A stretch of DNA of 46,988 bases from Deltaproteobacteria bacterium (GCA_021162935.1 JAGGXR010000037.1:1-46988), one strand, 5' to 3'. Shown: positions 34,496 to 42,452, counted from the first letter of the stretch. The notes: generated by a model not told the origin, from the letters alone. Numbers and translations are program-made.

Positions 34496-35397
34496 GACCC
34501 ACCTCCTTGCGCCGACAGGTTCTGTGCCCGGGCCGCGCCCGCCTCCACGATGGCAGCGAAACGCTTGGGGCTCAAACTGGCGCCACCCACGAGCAGGCCG
34601 CCGACCTGGTCGATGGCCAGGATATCCGCGGCGCTCTCTTCGGTCACGCTCCCACCGTACAGCACGCGCAACCTCGACGCCCAGGCGGCCCCGAACTCTT
34701 CGCCCGCTACCGTTCGAATGAAGGCGCAGGCCTCGTCGATCTGAGCCGGCTCAGCCACGCGCCCCGTGCCGATGGCCCACACGGGCTCATAGGCAATGGC
34801 CATGCGACCGGGTGTCACGCCCCGCAGGGCCAACCCAGCCAGGGCCGTCTGGACCTGGACCCGGAGCACCCGAAACGTAGAGCCGTTCGTTCGGTCGTCG
34901 AGGCCTTCGCCCACGCACAGGACGGCAGACAGGCCACTTGCCACGGCGCGATGAAGCTTTGCCTTGACCTGGTCGTGGGTCTCACCGGCGGCACGTCGCT
35001 CCGAATGGCCCACCAGGGTCCAGGTGGCGCCGGCTGCCAAAACCAGATCTGCGGAGACCTCGCCCGTATGAGCACCCGACGGCTCCCAATGCAGATCCTG
35101 GCTGCCCACCTCCGTCGAGGCGCCAGCGCCCGCCAGGGCAGACCGCACCGACGAAATGAGCGTGGCAGGCGGAAACACCAGCGTGTCCACCCCGGTCTGC
35201 GGGGCCAAGGCAAGATGCGACGCAAACTCGACCAAGGCCTCGCCCGCACCGCCACCAGGCGCGTTCATCTTCCAGTTGCCGGCCACGAGCAACGCAGGCT
35301 GCCACTCGTCACGGCTGCGGTCCGGCGTCTGGCCGAGCCGATCCGCCACGCGGCGCAGCACCACGTTCACAAGCTGATCCAGTTCCAGCTCCGCCAT
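34492..35397 (-). CDS. tpiA: Triosephosphate isomerase with N-terminal encapsulation peptide
   Basis: TPI interconverts glyceraldehyde-3-P and DHAP. The catalytic core is complete: NWKM (Asn41, Lys43), His131 in LVGHSERR, Glu204 in YEPVWAIGTG and YGGSV. Typical TPI is about 250 residues; this one has 301, with an added N-terminus that starts MAELELDQLVNVVLRRVADR, an amphipathic helix like the encapsulation peptides of the neighbouring ALDH and DeoC. ATG 35397 is preceded by GGATGGAG; the frame further upstream is discarded. It overlaps rpiB by 4 bases. It is most simply read as a BMC cargo enzyme that equilibrates the triose phosphates of the two aldolases. Confidence 0.93.
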   Translation of the reverse strand: MAELELDQLVNVVLRRVADRLGQTPDRSRDEWQPALLVAGNWKMNAPGGGAGEALVEFASHLALAPQTGVDTLVFPPATLISSVRSALAGAGASTEVGSQDLHWEPSGAHTGEVSADLVLAAGATWTLVGHSERRAAGETHDQVKAKLHRAVASGLSAVLCVGEGLDDRTNGSTFRVLRVQVQTALAGLALRGVTPGRMAIAYEPVWAIGTGRVAEPAQIDEACAFIRTVAGEEFGAAWASRLRVLYGGSVTEESAADILAIDQVGGLLVGGASLSPKRFAAIVEAGAARAQNLSAQGGGS

Positions 35398-35620
35398 GAC
35401 TCCATCCTCGATCGACCAACGCCACCAGGTGCGCAACCGGCACCGGGGCCGCTATCAGATCACACGTTACTCCGGTCGCTCCGGTTGGTCCGGTCGCTCC
35501 GGCTCCGCTCCGAATCACTTCGCGTCCATGTGGACCTTGGGATCCCGTTGGATCCGTCGCCAAACCTATAGGCCAGTCACCAGACCAATAGGCCCCAACG
35601 GCCGTGCTCGGACGACGTCC

Positions 35621-35929
35621 TTACTCGACGTCGTCCCGATCCGGCAGCCGAACCTGACGCCCCGACATCTGCACGTAGTCCACCACGCCCACGGCCAGCG
35701 CATCCACCGACCCCTTGGGCAACCCCATCAGAGACCGAATGCTGTTGCCCTCCCGAAGAACGAGCACATGGTCCGACTCGCCCGCCTGGCACATGTCCAC
35801 GACGAGCAGGCTGGACCCTACATCCCGACCCCATTGGTCCACGGGCTGCACCACCAAGAGCTTGCGATCCTGGTAGGAGCCTTCCTTGATCGTGGAGACC
35901 ACGTTTGCGACCACACGAGCCAGCAGCAA
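35621..35929 (-). CDS. BMC-P pentameric vertex protein
   Basis: A 102-residue EutN/CcmL-family vertex protein (LLARVVANVVSTIKEGSYQ, KLLVVQPVD, DMCQAGESDHVLVL, VGVVDYVQM). I set the start at TTG 35929: AAGGAG is 7 bases upstream and the product then starts M-LLARVV like its paralogues. A GTG two codons earlier would have a spacing of only one base. The C-terminus is a charged tail (RLPDRDDVE). A 223-bp stretch without a gene separates it from tpiA. Confidence 0.93.
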   Translation of the reverse strand: MLLARVVANVVSTIKEGSYQDRKLLVVQPVDQWGRDVGSSLLVVDMCQAGESDHVLVLREGNSIRSLMGLPKGSVDALAVGVVDYVQMSGRQVRLPDRDDVE

Positions 35930-36055
35930 CTCCACACTCCTTGCCGGCCAACCGGCAGCGCCCGAAGATACGGCGATGTGCGAGCAGCGACCGCCCCCGG
36001 CCGATGCCCACCCACCACGCGAACCATCCGAACCATCAGGTTCGGACGTGACGAG

Positions 36056-36352
36056 CTACTTGCCCTTGCCGCGTCCTTGTCCCGGCTGGGGAAGGATCGA
36101 CTCGACCTCTTCGTGCGGCGCCGGGATCACGTGCACGGACACCAGATCGCCCACCCGACGGGCCGACTCCGCACCGGCCTCGACAGCCGCCTTGACCGCG
36201 CCCACGTCGCCGCGCACCATGACAGTGACATAGCCGCCGCCCACGTGCTCCTTGCCGATGAGGGTCACCTTGGCCGCCTTGACCATGGCATCCGCTGCCT
36301 CGATGCTTCCCACCAATCCTCTGGTCTCGACCATACCCAGGGCTTCTTTCAT
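36056..36352 (-). CDS. BMC-H hexameric shell protein
   Basis: A canonical single-domain BMC (pfam00936) protein of 98 residues: [54 protein letters not shown] and [11 protein letters not shown]. The pore loop reads HVGGGY, where PduA has KIGSGL. Hexamers tile the shell facets. AGGAGG lies 8 bases before ATG 36352. It is the only BMC-H gene in the window. Confidence 0.96.
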   Translation of the reverse strand: MKEALGMVETRGLVGSIEAADAMVKAAKVTLIGKEHVGGGYVTVMVRGDVGAVKAAVEAGAESARRVGDLVSVHVIPAPHEEVESILPQPGQGRGKGK

Positions 36353-36496
36353 TGCTTCTTCCTCCTGACAGGGTCCGCGTCCTGCGGACGGTTATCGTGT
36401 CTTCGTTTCTCTTGCCTGCATGGCCCGCCCGCGGCGGACCTCAATGATTCGCATTCCAATCGGCACCATGTCGTTTCTGACAAACTCTGTCGTCCG

Positions 36497-37078
36497 TTAC
36501 AAAATTTTATCCAAAATCTGAGGATGCGGCGACGGTATCACCGTGGTGCCAAGAATCAACGCCTCATCCGCCAGAGCCTTGACACCCGCCTCCACCGCGG
36601 CCCGAACCGCCGCCACGTGCCCGGTCAGCATAACGAACGCCTTGCCCGCAAGGCCACGGCCGAGCCGTACCTCGATGAGTCGAACATCGGCGGTCTTGAC
36701 CGCCTCGTCAGCGGCGCGCACCGCCGATGCCATGGTGAAGGTCTCGATCACACCCAGGGCCTCGATCGTTTCCACGTCCACCATGCCCCCCAACGCGGGA
36801 ATCACGTCTGGGTGCACCGACGGGATGACCGTAAAATCGGTCATGGTCTCGCCGGCAACGGCGACACCAACCTCCACCGCGGTACGGACCGCGGCCACGA
36901 GTCCAGTGGCCATGACCAAAAACTTTCCCGGACAGGTGGGCATGGCAGTTTCGATCCGCACATCAGACGTCTTGGCCATCACGTCGGCCACCTCGACGCC
37001 CCGGGCCACGCTTCGGGTCTCCACGTACCCGACCGCGAGCACTCCGTCCGATTCATGCCACTGCGCCTGGGCGCTCAT
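36497..37078 (-). CDS. PduT-type tandem-domain BMC-T shell protein
   Basis: A tandem BMC protein of 193 residues with two BMC folds: one from about 11-95 (VGYVETRSVARGVEVADVM ... HPDVIP), one from about 105-190 (ALGVIETFTMASAVRAADEA ... HPQILDKIL). The first has Cys49 in MPTCPGKFLVM, matching the CPGKF motif of PduT whose three Cys in a trimer bind a 4Fe-4S cluster in the pore. The start is ATG 37078 with AGGAGG upstream; the open frame further upstream is not coding. It lies 22 bp after pduS, the likely electron-transfer partner. Confidence 0.94.
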   Translation of the reverse strand: MSAQAQWHESDGVLAVGYVETRSVARGVEVADVMAKTSDVRIETAMPTCPGKFLVMATGLVAAVRTAVEVGVAVAGETMTDFTVIPSVHPDVIPALGGMVDVETIEALGVIETFTMASAVRAADEAVKTADVRLIEVRLGRGLAGKAFVMLTGHVAAVRAAVEAGVKALADEALILGTTVIPSPHPQILDKIL

Positions 37079-37100
37079 GCCGCTCCTCCTGCCCGACGGA

Positions 37101-38489
37101 TCATGCCGCCCCTCCTGCCCTGTGGATCTCGATGAATCCACTCTCGATACGCTCGATACGACCAGTGATGCTCGCGTGCAGGGCCGCGCTGATCCGCCCC
37201 GTGGGTTCGGCCAGCACCTGGCCGACGCGTACCTGCTGGCCTTCTTCCACCACGACTTTGGGCGCCGCGCCCGATCCCTGGCGGATCGCAATCCGGACCA
37301 CACCGGGGTCCAGCCGACCCACGAGTTCCAGGTGGGCCACCAGATCGGACAGCCCCAGCCTGGCGGTCAGCCTGGGCACGGGCACCTGCTTGATGCGCCA
37401 GTAGGACGACGGCGTCGATTCCGTTTTGGGCTGAAACACGAAACCGGATTCGCGAAGACGCCGCTTCACCTCGATGTTCATGCCCCGAGGGTCCAAGCCC
37501 ATGGGACAGCCGTATTCGGTGCAGAGCCCACACTCACAACAGAGCATGGCCCCCGCATAGGCTTCCACGTCTCCGGTCAGACCCGATGCCATGCCCCGCA
37601 TGAGCCGATCGGGAAAGATACGATGGCCCAATAGATTCCTCGGGCAGACCTCGGTGCACTCGCCGCATGCACAGCAGGCAGCCCGGGCGAGATGGAGCGC
37701 TGACAGAGGATCCACGCGCCGCGCCCGCACCACGTGATGGTCGTCGGGTAGCACGAGCAGACCCGAGGTCGTCTTCGAGACCGAATCGCCTGGACCGGCC
37801 AGCCGCCCCATCATGGGGCCACCCGTGACCAAGGCGGGCCGTTCCAGGTCCGTTCCTCCTGCGGCTGTCACCACATCCGACAACCTCGTACCCACGGGCA
37901 CCTGGTAAATGCCTGGGCTCCGAACGAAACCGGTCACCGTGACGAATCGATCCGTGGAGGGGCGCGCCGACCGGACCGCCGCGCTCACCGCCGCAAGACT
38001 CGCCACGTTGCTCACCACGACGTCCTGAGACAGGGGGAGCGCCGTCTCGGAAATGGTGCGACCGAGCACCTGCTGCACGAGGGTAAACTCGTCTCCTGCG
38101 GGGTACACATTCGGAAGGCGCGCCACGGAGAGACGCGTCCCGGACGGGTCCGCCCGATGGATCGCGGCCTCGGCGCTGGCGACCACGTCCGGGTAGGCTG
38201 CCTTGACGCCCAAATAGCCACGTCCGGCGCCAGTGGCTTCCATGGCGAGAACGAGGCCGTCTACCACCTCGTCCGCATGGCGGAGGACGAGCGCCTTGTC
38301 GGACCACAACAGGGGCTCACATTCGGCACCGTTCGCAATCACTGAATCCACCTGGGCGTCGAGTTTGACGTGGGTGGGAAACCCGCCCCCGCCCATGCCC
38401 ACGATGCCGGCAGCAGACACCGCAGCGCGAATCGACTCGGCCGAAGTCGCCTTGGAAATCGTGGTCTGTGTTGCGGACGCTGTGGTCAC
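37101..38489 (-). CDS. pduS: PduS/RnfC-like electron-transfer protein
   Basis: A PduS-type flavin/Fe-S protein of about 462 residues (S. enterica PduS has about 450). The RnfC-like N-terminal dinucleotide/FMN region has GIVGMGGGGFPTHVKL, GAECEPLL and YPAGDEFTL. A SLBB-like middle part has VTVTGFVRSPGIYQVPVGTRL. Two ferredoxin-like motifs follow, CCACGECTEVCPRNL and CCECGLCTEYGCPMG. PduS oxidises NADH and passes electrons to acceptors, including the Fe-S pore of PduT. GTG 38489 has GGAG 9 bases upstream; GTG 38495 and TTG 38504 are also in frame. Confidence 0.92.
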   Translation of the reverse strand: MTTASATQTTISKATSAESIRAAVSAAGIVGMGGGGFPTHVKLDAQVDSVIANGAECEPLLWSDKALVLRHADEVVDGLVLAMEATGAGRGYLGVKAAYPDVVASAEAAIHRADPSGTRLSVARLPNVYPAGDEFTLVQQVLGRTISETALPLSQDVVVSNVASLAAVSAAVRSARPSTDRFVTVTGFVRSPGIYQVPVGTRLSDVVTAAGGTDLERPALVTGGPMMGRLAGPGDSVSKTTSGLLVLPDDHHVVRARRVDPLSALHLARAACCACGECTEVCPRNLLGHRIFPDRLMRGMASGLTGDVEAYAGAMLCCECGLCTEYGCPMGLDPRGMNIEVKRRLRESGFVFQPKTESTPSSYWRIKQVPVPRLTARLGLSDLVAHLELVGRLDPGVVRIAIRQGSGAAPKVVVEEGQQVRVGQVLAEPTGRISAALHASITGRIERIESGFIEIHRAGGAA

Positions 38490-38594
38490 TCTCACTTGCT
38501 CCAAAAAAATCCGTGTCTCTCGTCATGGGCGCATGATCGGCGTCCGACTGTCAGCGGACTGCCGGCCAACCGTCACACGACGGTCGCGCTGCCG

Positions 38595-40274
38595 TCACAC
38601 GATGCGGAAAGCACCTGCCAACACGCAACGTCGCTGCCTCGTGAAGGTACGGGCCGAGGTGAGCCCTTCACCCGTCGGTCCAGCAATGCTCAGGGTCGTG
38701 AATCCTTCTCCGCCAAAACCCAGCCCACCGTAGGACGGCGCATTCTTGACGAAGATGGTCGTCTCGATCTCTCGAGCCATCCGACTCATGCGGCTCACGT
38801 TCTCCGAATGCATGCAGGCCGTGTGGCGGAATCCGTGCTCCACTGCTTTGGCCCAAGCCAGTCCCTCGTCGAGGTCCCGAACCCGGACCATGGGCAGAAA
38901 CGGCATGAGCTGTTCGGCCTGCACCAGGGGATGCGAAATGTCGGGCACCTCGGCGAGCACGAGCCGCGCGTTGGGATGCGCCGACACGCCGATCTCGGAC
39001 AGGAGCACCGAGGCGTCCCGGCCCACCATGTCCTTCTTCGGCATGGGATAGCCGGACCCAGAACTGTCGATGCATCGTTCGGTGAGCCGGTCCAGGTCGC
39101 GACCTCGCACCTCGACAGCCCCGTAACGCAGCATCTCTTCCTTGAGACGATCCGCCACGTTGTCGAAGACCAGCAGAACCTTCTCGGCGATGCAGAGCAG
39201 GCCGTTGTCGAAGCTGGCGCCATCGACCACCGCTCGGGCCGCCTTGGTGATATTCGCCGTGTCGTCCACGAGCACGGGCGCGTTGCCCGGACCGGCCCCA
39301 ACGACGCGCTTGCCCGAACTCATGGCCGCATTGACCACTTCTTCTCCGCCCGTCACCATGAGCAACCGAATCGTGGGATGAACCATGAGCGCCTGGGCCG
39401 ATTCGCGGGACGGTCGCTCCACCGAACAAAGCAGGTTCTGCGGCCCACCGGCCTCGACAATGGCCTCATTCATGAGTCGAATCGTCTCGTTCGTTACCCG
39501 CTTGGCGGCTGGGTGTGGATTGAACACCGCAGCGTTGCCCGCGGCCACGAAACTGATGCCGTTGTTCACCACGGTCGAAGCCGGATTCGTAGAAGGCGTG
39601 ATGGCGCCTACGACGCCGAAGGGCGCCGGTTCGACCAGAGTCAGACCATCGTCGCCCGTGTAGGCCTTCGGCTGGAGGTCTTCGGTCCCTGGGGTCGCCC
39701 GTGCGGCGAGTAAATTCTTCTGCACCTTGGAGGACACCCGCCCCATGCCCGTTTCCTCGACGGTCAGGGCGGCCAAAGGTTCGGCATACTCCTCGGCCTT
39801 CCTCCTCATGGCGTCGATAAACTTCTGCCTCGCGGCTAGGCTCATGCCGCCCAGCTCTCGATAGGCCGCTTCGGCCGCGGACACGGCGGACTCCATATCG
39901 GCAAACAGGCCTGTAGCCGAAGAAGAAGTGGGTCGCGTCACAGCACCCGAACTCGAAGTCGCCGCTGTTGCGGTCGCGCCAACGACCGCCCGGCCGTTGC
40001 CCGACGCGGTCAGGCCGTTGCCCGACGCGGTCAGGCCGTTGCCCGACGCGGTCAGGCCGTTGCCCGACGGAGCCAGGCCGTTGCCCGACGGAGCCAGGCC
40101 ATTGCCCGACGAAGCCAGACCATTGCCCACCGGAGCCAGGCCATTGCCCACCGGGATGGACGCCGATCCGTTGCTTCCGTTCGTCACGGCAACGCCCCCG
40201 ACGCGCTGTTGGACCTGCTGCACCACCTGGTCCACGAGTCTTTGAATCTGATCGTCTGTCACCTGAACCTTCAT
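38595..40274 (-). CDS. Encapsulated acylating aldehyde dehydrogenase (PduP/EutE type)
   Basis: A CoA-acylating aldehyde dehydrogenase of 559 residues that turns acetaldehyde or lactaldehyde into acyl-CoA with NAD+ and CoA. Residues 1-27 are an encapsulation peptide (VTDDQIQRLVDQVVQQ). Residues 42-95 are a linker of about eight 7-residue units (SGNGLxx). The catalytic domain follows: GVVGAITPSTNPASTVVNN, LLMVTGGEEVVNAAM, GAGPGNAPVLV, and catalytic Cys361 in DNGLLCIAEK. It ends TRQRRCVLAGAFRIV as PduP does. The start ATG 40274 is supported by the encapsulation peptide; a GAGG motif lies 10 bases upstream. Confidence 0.96.
   Translation of the reverse strand: MKVQVTDDQIQRLVDQVVQQVQQRVGGVAVTNGSNGSASIPVGNGLAPVGNGLASSGNGLAPSGNGLAPSGNGLTASGNGLTASGNGLTASGNGRAVVGATATAATSSSGAVTRPTSSSATGLFADMESAVSAAEAAYRELGGMSLAARQKFIDAMRRKAEEYAEPLAALTVEETGMGRVSSKVQKNLLAARATPGTEDLQPKAYTGDDGLTLVEPAPFGVVGAITPSTNPASTVVNNGISFVAAGNAAVFNPHPAAKRVTNETIRLMNEAIVEAGGPQNLLCSVERPSRESAQALMVHPTIRLLMVTGGEEVVNAAMSSGKRVVGAGPGNAPVLVDDTANITKAARAVVDGASFDNGLLCIAEKVLLVFDNVADRLKEEMLRYGAVEVRGRDLDRLTERCIDSSGSGYPMPKKDMVGRDASVLLSEIGVSAHPNARLVLAEVPDISHPLVQAEQLMPFLPMVRVRDLDEGLAWAKAVEHGFRHTACMHSENVSRMSRMAREIETTIFVKNAPSYGGLGFGGEGFTTLSIAGPTGEGLTSARTFTRQRRCVLAGAFRIV
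40001..40152 (-). repeat. 21-bp tandem repeats encoding the ALDH linker
   Basis: Near-identical 21-bp units (plus-strand form CGTTGCCCGACGCGGTCAGGC and variants) at about 40001-40152 encode the repeated SGNGLxx linker of the aldehyde dehydrogenase. Adjacent units are identical or differ at few bases, which suggests recent expansion by slippage. Confidence 0.85.
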
Positions 40275-40399
40275 GGTCTCACGTCCTCACGTTGTCACGT
40301 TCACACGGCCTCAGCCTCTTCCTGCCTCGCTGTCTCGCCGCCAACCACGCTCGCCTCCTCGCGTTTGCGTTGTCACGGCATGGAACATCGCCACGGGCA

Positions 40400-40693
40400 T
40401 CACGACTTGGCAAAGGTGCGTCCCCCATCCATTTCCACGTAGTCCACGATGGCCATGACCGTGGCGTCCACGGGCAGATCTTTGGTTCTCTGGGTCAACC
40501 GTGCCGAAGACCCGGCCACGTAAAGGACCACCTCGCCCTCGCCGGCGCCAACCGCATCCACCGCAACCATCGGGTTGCCCGTCGATTCGAGGGTCCGCAT
40601 ATCCACCGGTTCGACGATGAGCAGCGTCAGGCCCACGAGTTTTTCGCTCTTCTGTGTGCTCACCACTGTCCCAACGACCCGAGCAAGCTGCAT
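40400..40693 (-). CDS. BMC-P pentameric vertex protein
   Basis: A 97-residue EutN/CcmL-type vertex protein: MQLARVVGTVVSTQKSEKL, LTLLIVEPVDM, AVGAGEGEVVLYVAGSSA and MAIVDYVEMDGG. The start is ATG 40693, with GGAGG upstream. The gene follows the flavoprotein-like gene by 24 bp. It is the first BMC-P gene to be transcribed in the locus. Confidence 0.95.
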   Translation of the reverse strand: MQLARVVGTVVSTQKSEKLVGLTLLIVEPVDMRTLESTGNPMVAVDAVGAGEGEVVLYVAGSSARLTQRTKDLPVDATVMAIVDYVEMDGGRTFAKS

Positions 40694-40717
40694 CGTCGCC
40701 TCCTTGCGCGACCACGC

Positions 40718-41671
40718 CTAACGGCCTGGTCGCAGCTCCACACCCAACTCCCTGGCGCGATCTCGTGCCAGGGGGGTCACCACTGTCTGGGGCGCAAGGG
40801 TCACCCTGAGGACCCCTGCCGCAAACACCTCATCGATGTCTTTTTCCGTCACCAAGCCGCCACGGGCTCGACTCGCCGAATCGGTCGTCGCCGCCAGCGT
40901 TGCCAGGGGCCGGACCACGTCATCGACGGCCACCGCCTCCAGGCCCAACAGCGCCAGATCCCGCCACAACGACTGGGCCCTGCGCTCCAACCCGCTCGCC
41001 CCGACCGTCTTGGCGCGGGCCGGCCGCCCATCGGCCGTCCGTCCGCCGTCCGTTCGCCCGTCACCGAGGCGCCCGTCGGGACCAACGGATCCCAATGCTA
41101 TCCGCTGCAAGCCTGGGAGGTCCTCATGGCCCAGCACAAGCACAGGCCTGGCGGCTGCAAGGCCTTCGAGCAACATTGCGGCAAAGGGATCCGAATCGTC
41201 CGCACCGGCCGCTTTCTTGGCCTGCTCCCAACCCAAGGTCCCCACGTAAAGCAGGTCCGCGTGCCCCACCGACTCCATGGCGGATTGCACTGAATCAGGC
41301 TGACTGCCTGGGTCCACGATCTGCACCGAGGCCTCCACGTTCGCCCCACGAAGCAGCCCTTCGACAGTGCCGGCCACCTCGGGACAAGACAGAATCGTTT
41401 GCTGCGCTCCAAACCGCGCCACCAAGGCCATGGCCCGCACCACAGAATCGAGCCTGCGCGCTGCCGTCCCCAAGAACCAGACCACTCTGGTCGGTTCGAG
41501 CGGGGCGTCCGATCCGTTCGGACCGCCCGAACCTCGGGCGGAACCAACCAAACCGGCGTTTCCCGTCGAAACAGAGGACGCCCCTGTCTGCCCCGCGAAG
41601 ACGCGGTTCAGAACCGTCTCCACGAGCACCGGAACCAATGCATCCAAGGTCTTGTCCTGCGAATCAGACAC
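40718..41671 (-). CDS. BMC-associated flavoprotein-like protein with encapsulation peptide
   Basis: A 317-residue protein. Residues 9-27 (TLDALVPVLVETVLNRVFAG) form an encapsulation-peptide-like helix. A Rossmann-like region (about 49-185) with VVWFLGTAARRLDSVV, LLYVGTLGW and ARPVLVLGHEDLP resembles the flavoprotein-like domain fused to DeoC in this locus. A low-complexity GRT/DGR stretch follows (about 196-220). The C-terminal part ends with VVTPLARDRARELGVEL, a helical motif that recurs in BMC-associated proteins. GTG 41671 has GAGG 5 bases upstream. Substrate and cofactor are not known; FMN binding is an inference from fold similarity. Confidence 0.78.
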   Translation of the reverse strand: MSDSQDKTLDALVPVLVETVLNRVFAGQTGASSVSTGNAGLVGSARGSGGPNGSDAPLEPTRVVWFLGTAARRLDSVVRAMALVARFGAQQTILSCPEVAGTVEGLLRGANVEASVQIVDPGSQPDSVQSAMESVGHADLLYVGTLGWEQAKKAAGADDSDPFAAMLLEGLAAARPVLVLGHEDLPGLQRIALGSVGPDGRLGDGRTDGGRTADGRPARAKTVGASGLERRAQSLWRDLALLGLEAVAVDDVVRPLATLAATTDSASRARGGLVTEKDIDEVFAAGVLRVTLAPQTVVTPLARDRARELGVELRPGR

Positions 41672-41765
41672 GTTTGCCTCGAAATGACCTCATCAAAAGC
41701 ACTCAATCGCGCCGGATCGCCGAAGCCTCATCGAAAAGCGTCGCGATCACCGAACAGCCAGAGCC

Positions 41766-42452
41766 TCATCGAAACTGGACGCCCGACTGGGTGAAATCAC
41801 AGTAGGGCCGCTGCCCAGTGACTGTCACATCCTCCCGAATGGGGCAGGCTTCGTTCGCGCAGAGCCCGCAGATCGCCTCGACCACGTCCACCAAGTCGCC
41901 GTCACGCACTCCAGCAGCGTTGCCCTCGTCCAGATCCACGTGCATCTCCGTCCGAAAATCTGGACTCACCCGCACGATCACGTCTTCGAACATCACCTTG
42001 CGACCACTCACCGCTCGGGCAAGCACGCGCTGGCCATGCTGCAGACCGGTCACATCCGCATCCTTACTATGCAGATGAATGTGGCGCGCCGCGCAGATAA
42101 AGCCTTCGTCGATCTGGACGGCGCCCTTGGGTCCGATCAAGAAACCGCCTGGCGTGCCCACGGTGTTTCCAGACAGCCGAACCGGCAGGTTCACCCCGAT
42201 GACGAACCCGTCGGTGATGGAAAGCTCGGCCTGAGTCGCGTCGCGAGCCGGGCCCAGCACACGCACCCCGCGCAGCGATCCCTTTGGCCCCACCACCTCG
42301 ACCGTCTCCGTGCAGGCGAACTGGCCAGGCTGGGAAAGGTCGCGCCAGGGAGTCAGTCGATGTCCCGCCCCAAACAGCGCCTCGACGTGCTCCTGGCTCA
42401 GGTGCACATGTCTGGCAGAAAGAGCCACGGGGATCCGAAAGGGCTGCTCCAT
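41766..42452 (-). CDS. pduL: PduL-type phosphotransacylase
   Basis: PduL converts acyl-CoA plus phosphate to acyl-phosphate plus CoA, recycling CoA inside the compartment. Zinc-ligand motifs are visible: ALSARHVHLS, FICAARHIHLHSKDAD, and EMHVDLDEGNAAG. Other marks are TETVEVVGPKGSL, ITDGFVIG and GPKGAVQIDEGF. I choose ATG 42452 (MEQPFRIPVALSARHV), with GAGG 8 bases upstream, giving 228 residues. In-frame ATG 42485 is possible. The upstream part of the frame (from 42584) lacks a clear encapsulation-peptide helix, unlike the other cargo enzymes. It is the first gene of the main BMC unit. Confidence 0.95.
   Translation of the reverse strand: MEQPFRIPVALSARHVHLSQEHVEALFGAGHRLTPWRDLSQPGQFACTETVEVVGPKGSLRGVRVLGPARDATQAELSITDGFVIGVNLPVRLSGNTVGTPGGFLIGPKGAVQIDEGFICAARHIHLHSKDADVTGLQHGQRVLARAVSGRKVMFEDVIVRVSPDFRTEMHVDLDEGNAAGVRDGDLVDVVEAICGLCANEACPIREDVTVTGQRPYCDFTQSGVQFR

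Noticed and set aside
35398-35620. Small collagen-like ORF (GATGPTGATG) between tpiA and BMC-P
   Set aside because: It has only a TTG start, then runs out of frame into tpiA. The pattern comes from an 18-bp direct repeat (35471-35484 and 35489-35502).
33285-41293. Several long plus-strand frames opposite the BMC operon
   Set aside because: They are rich in Arg, Pro, Ser and His with no recognisable motif, while the minus strand encodes complete known families with ribosome sites.
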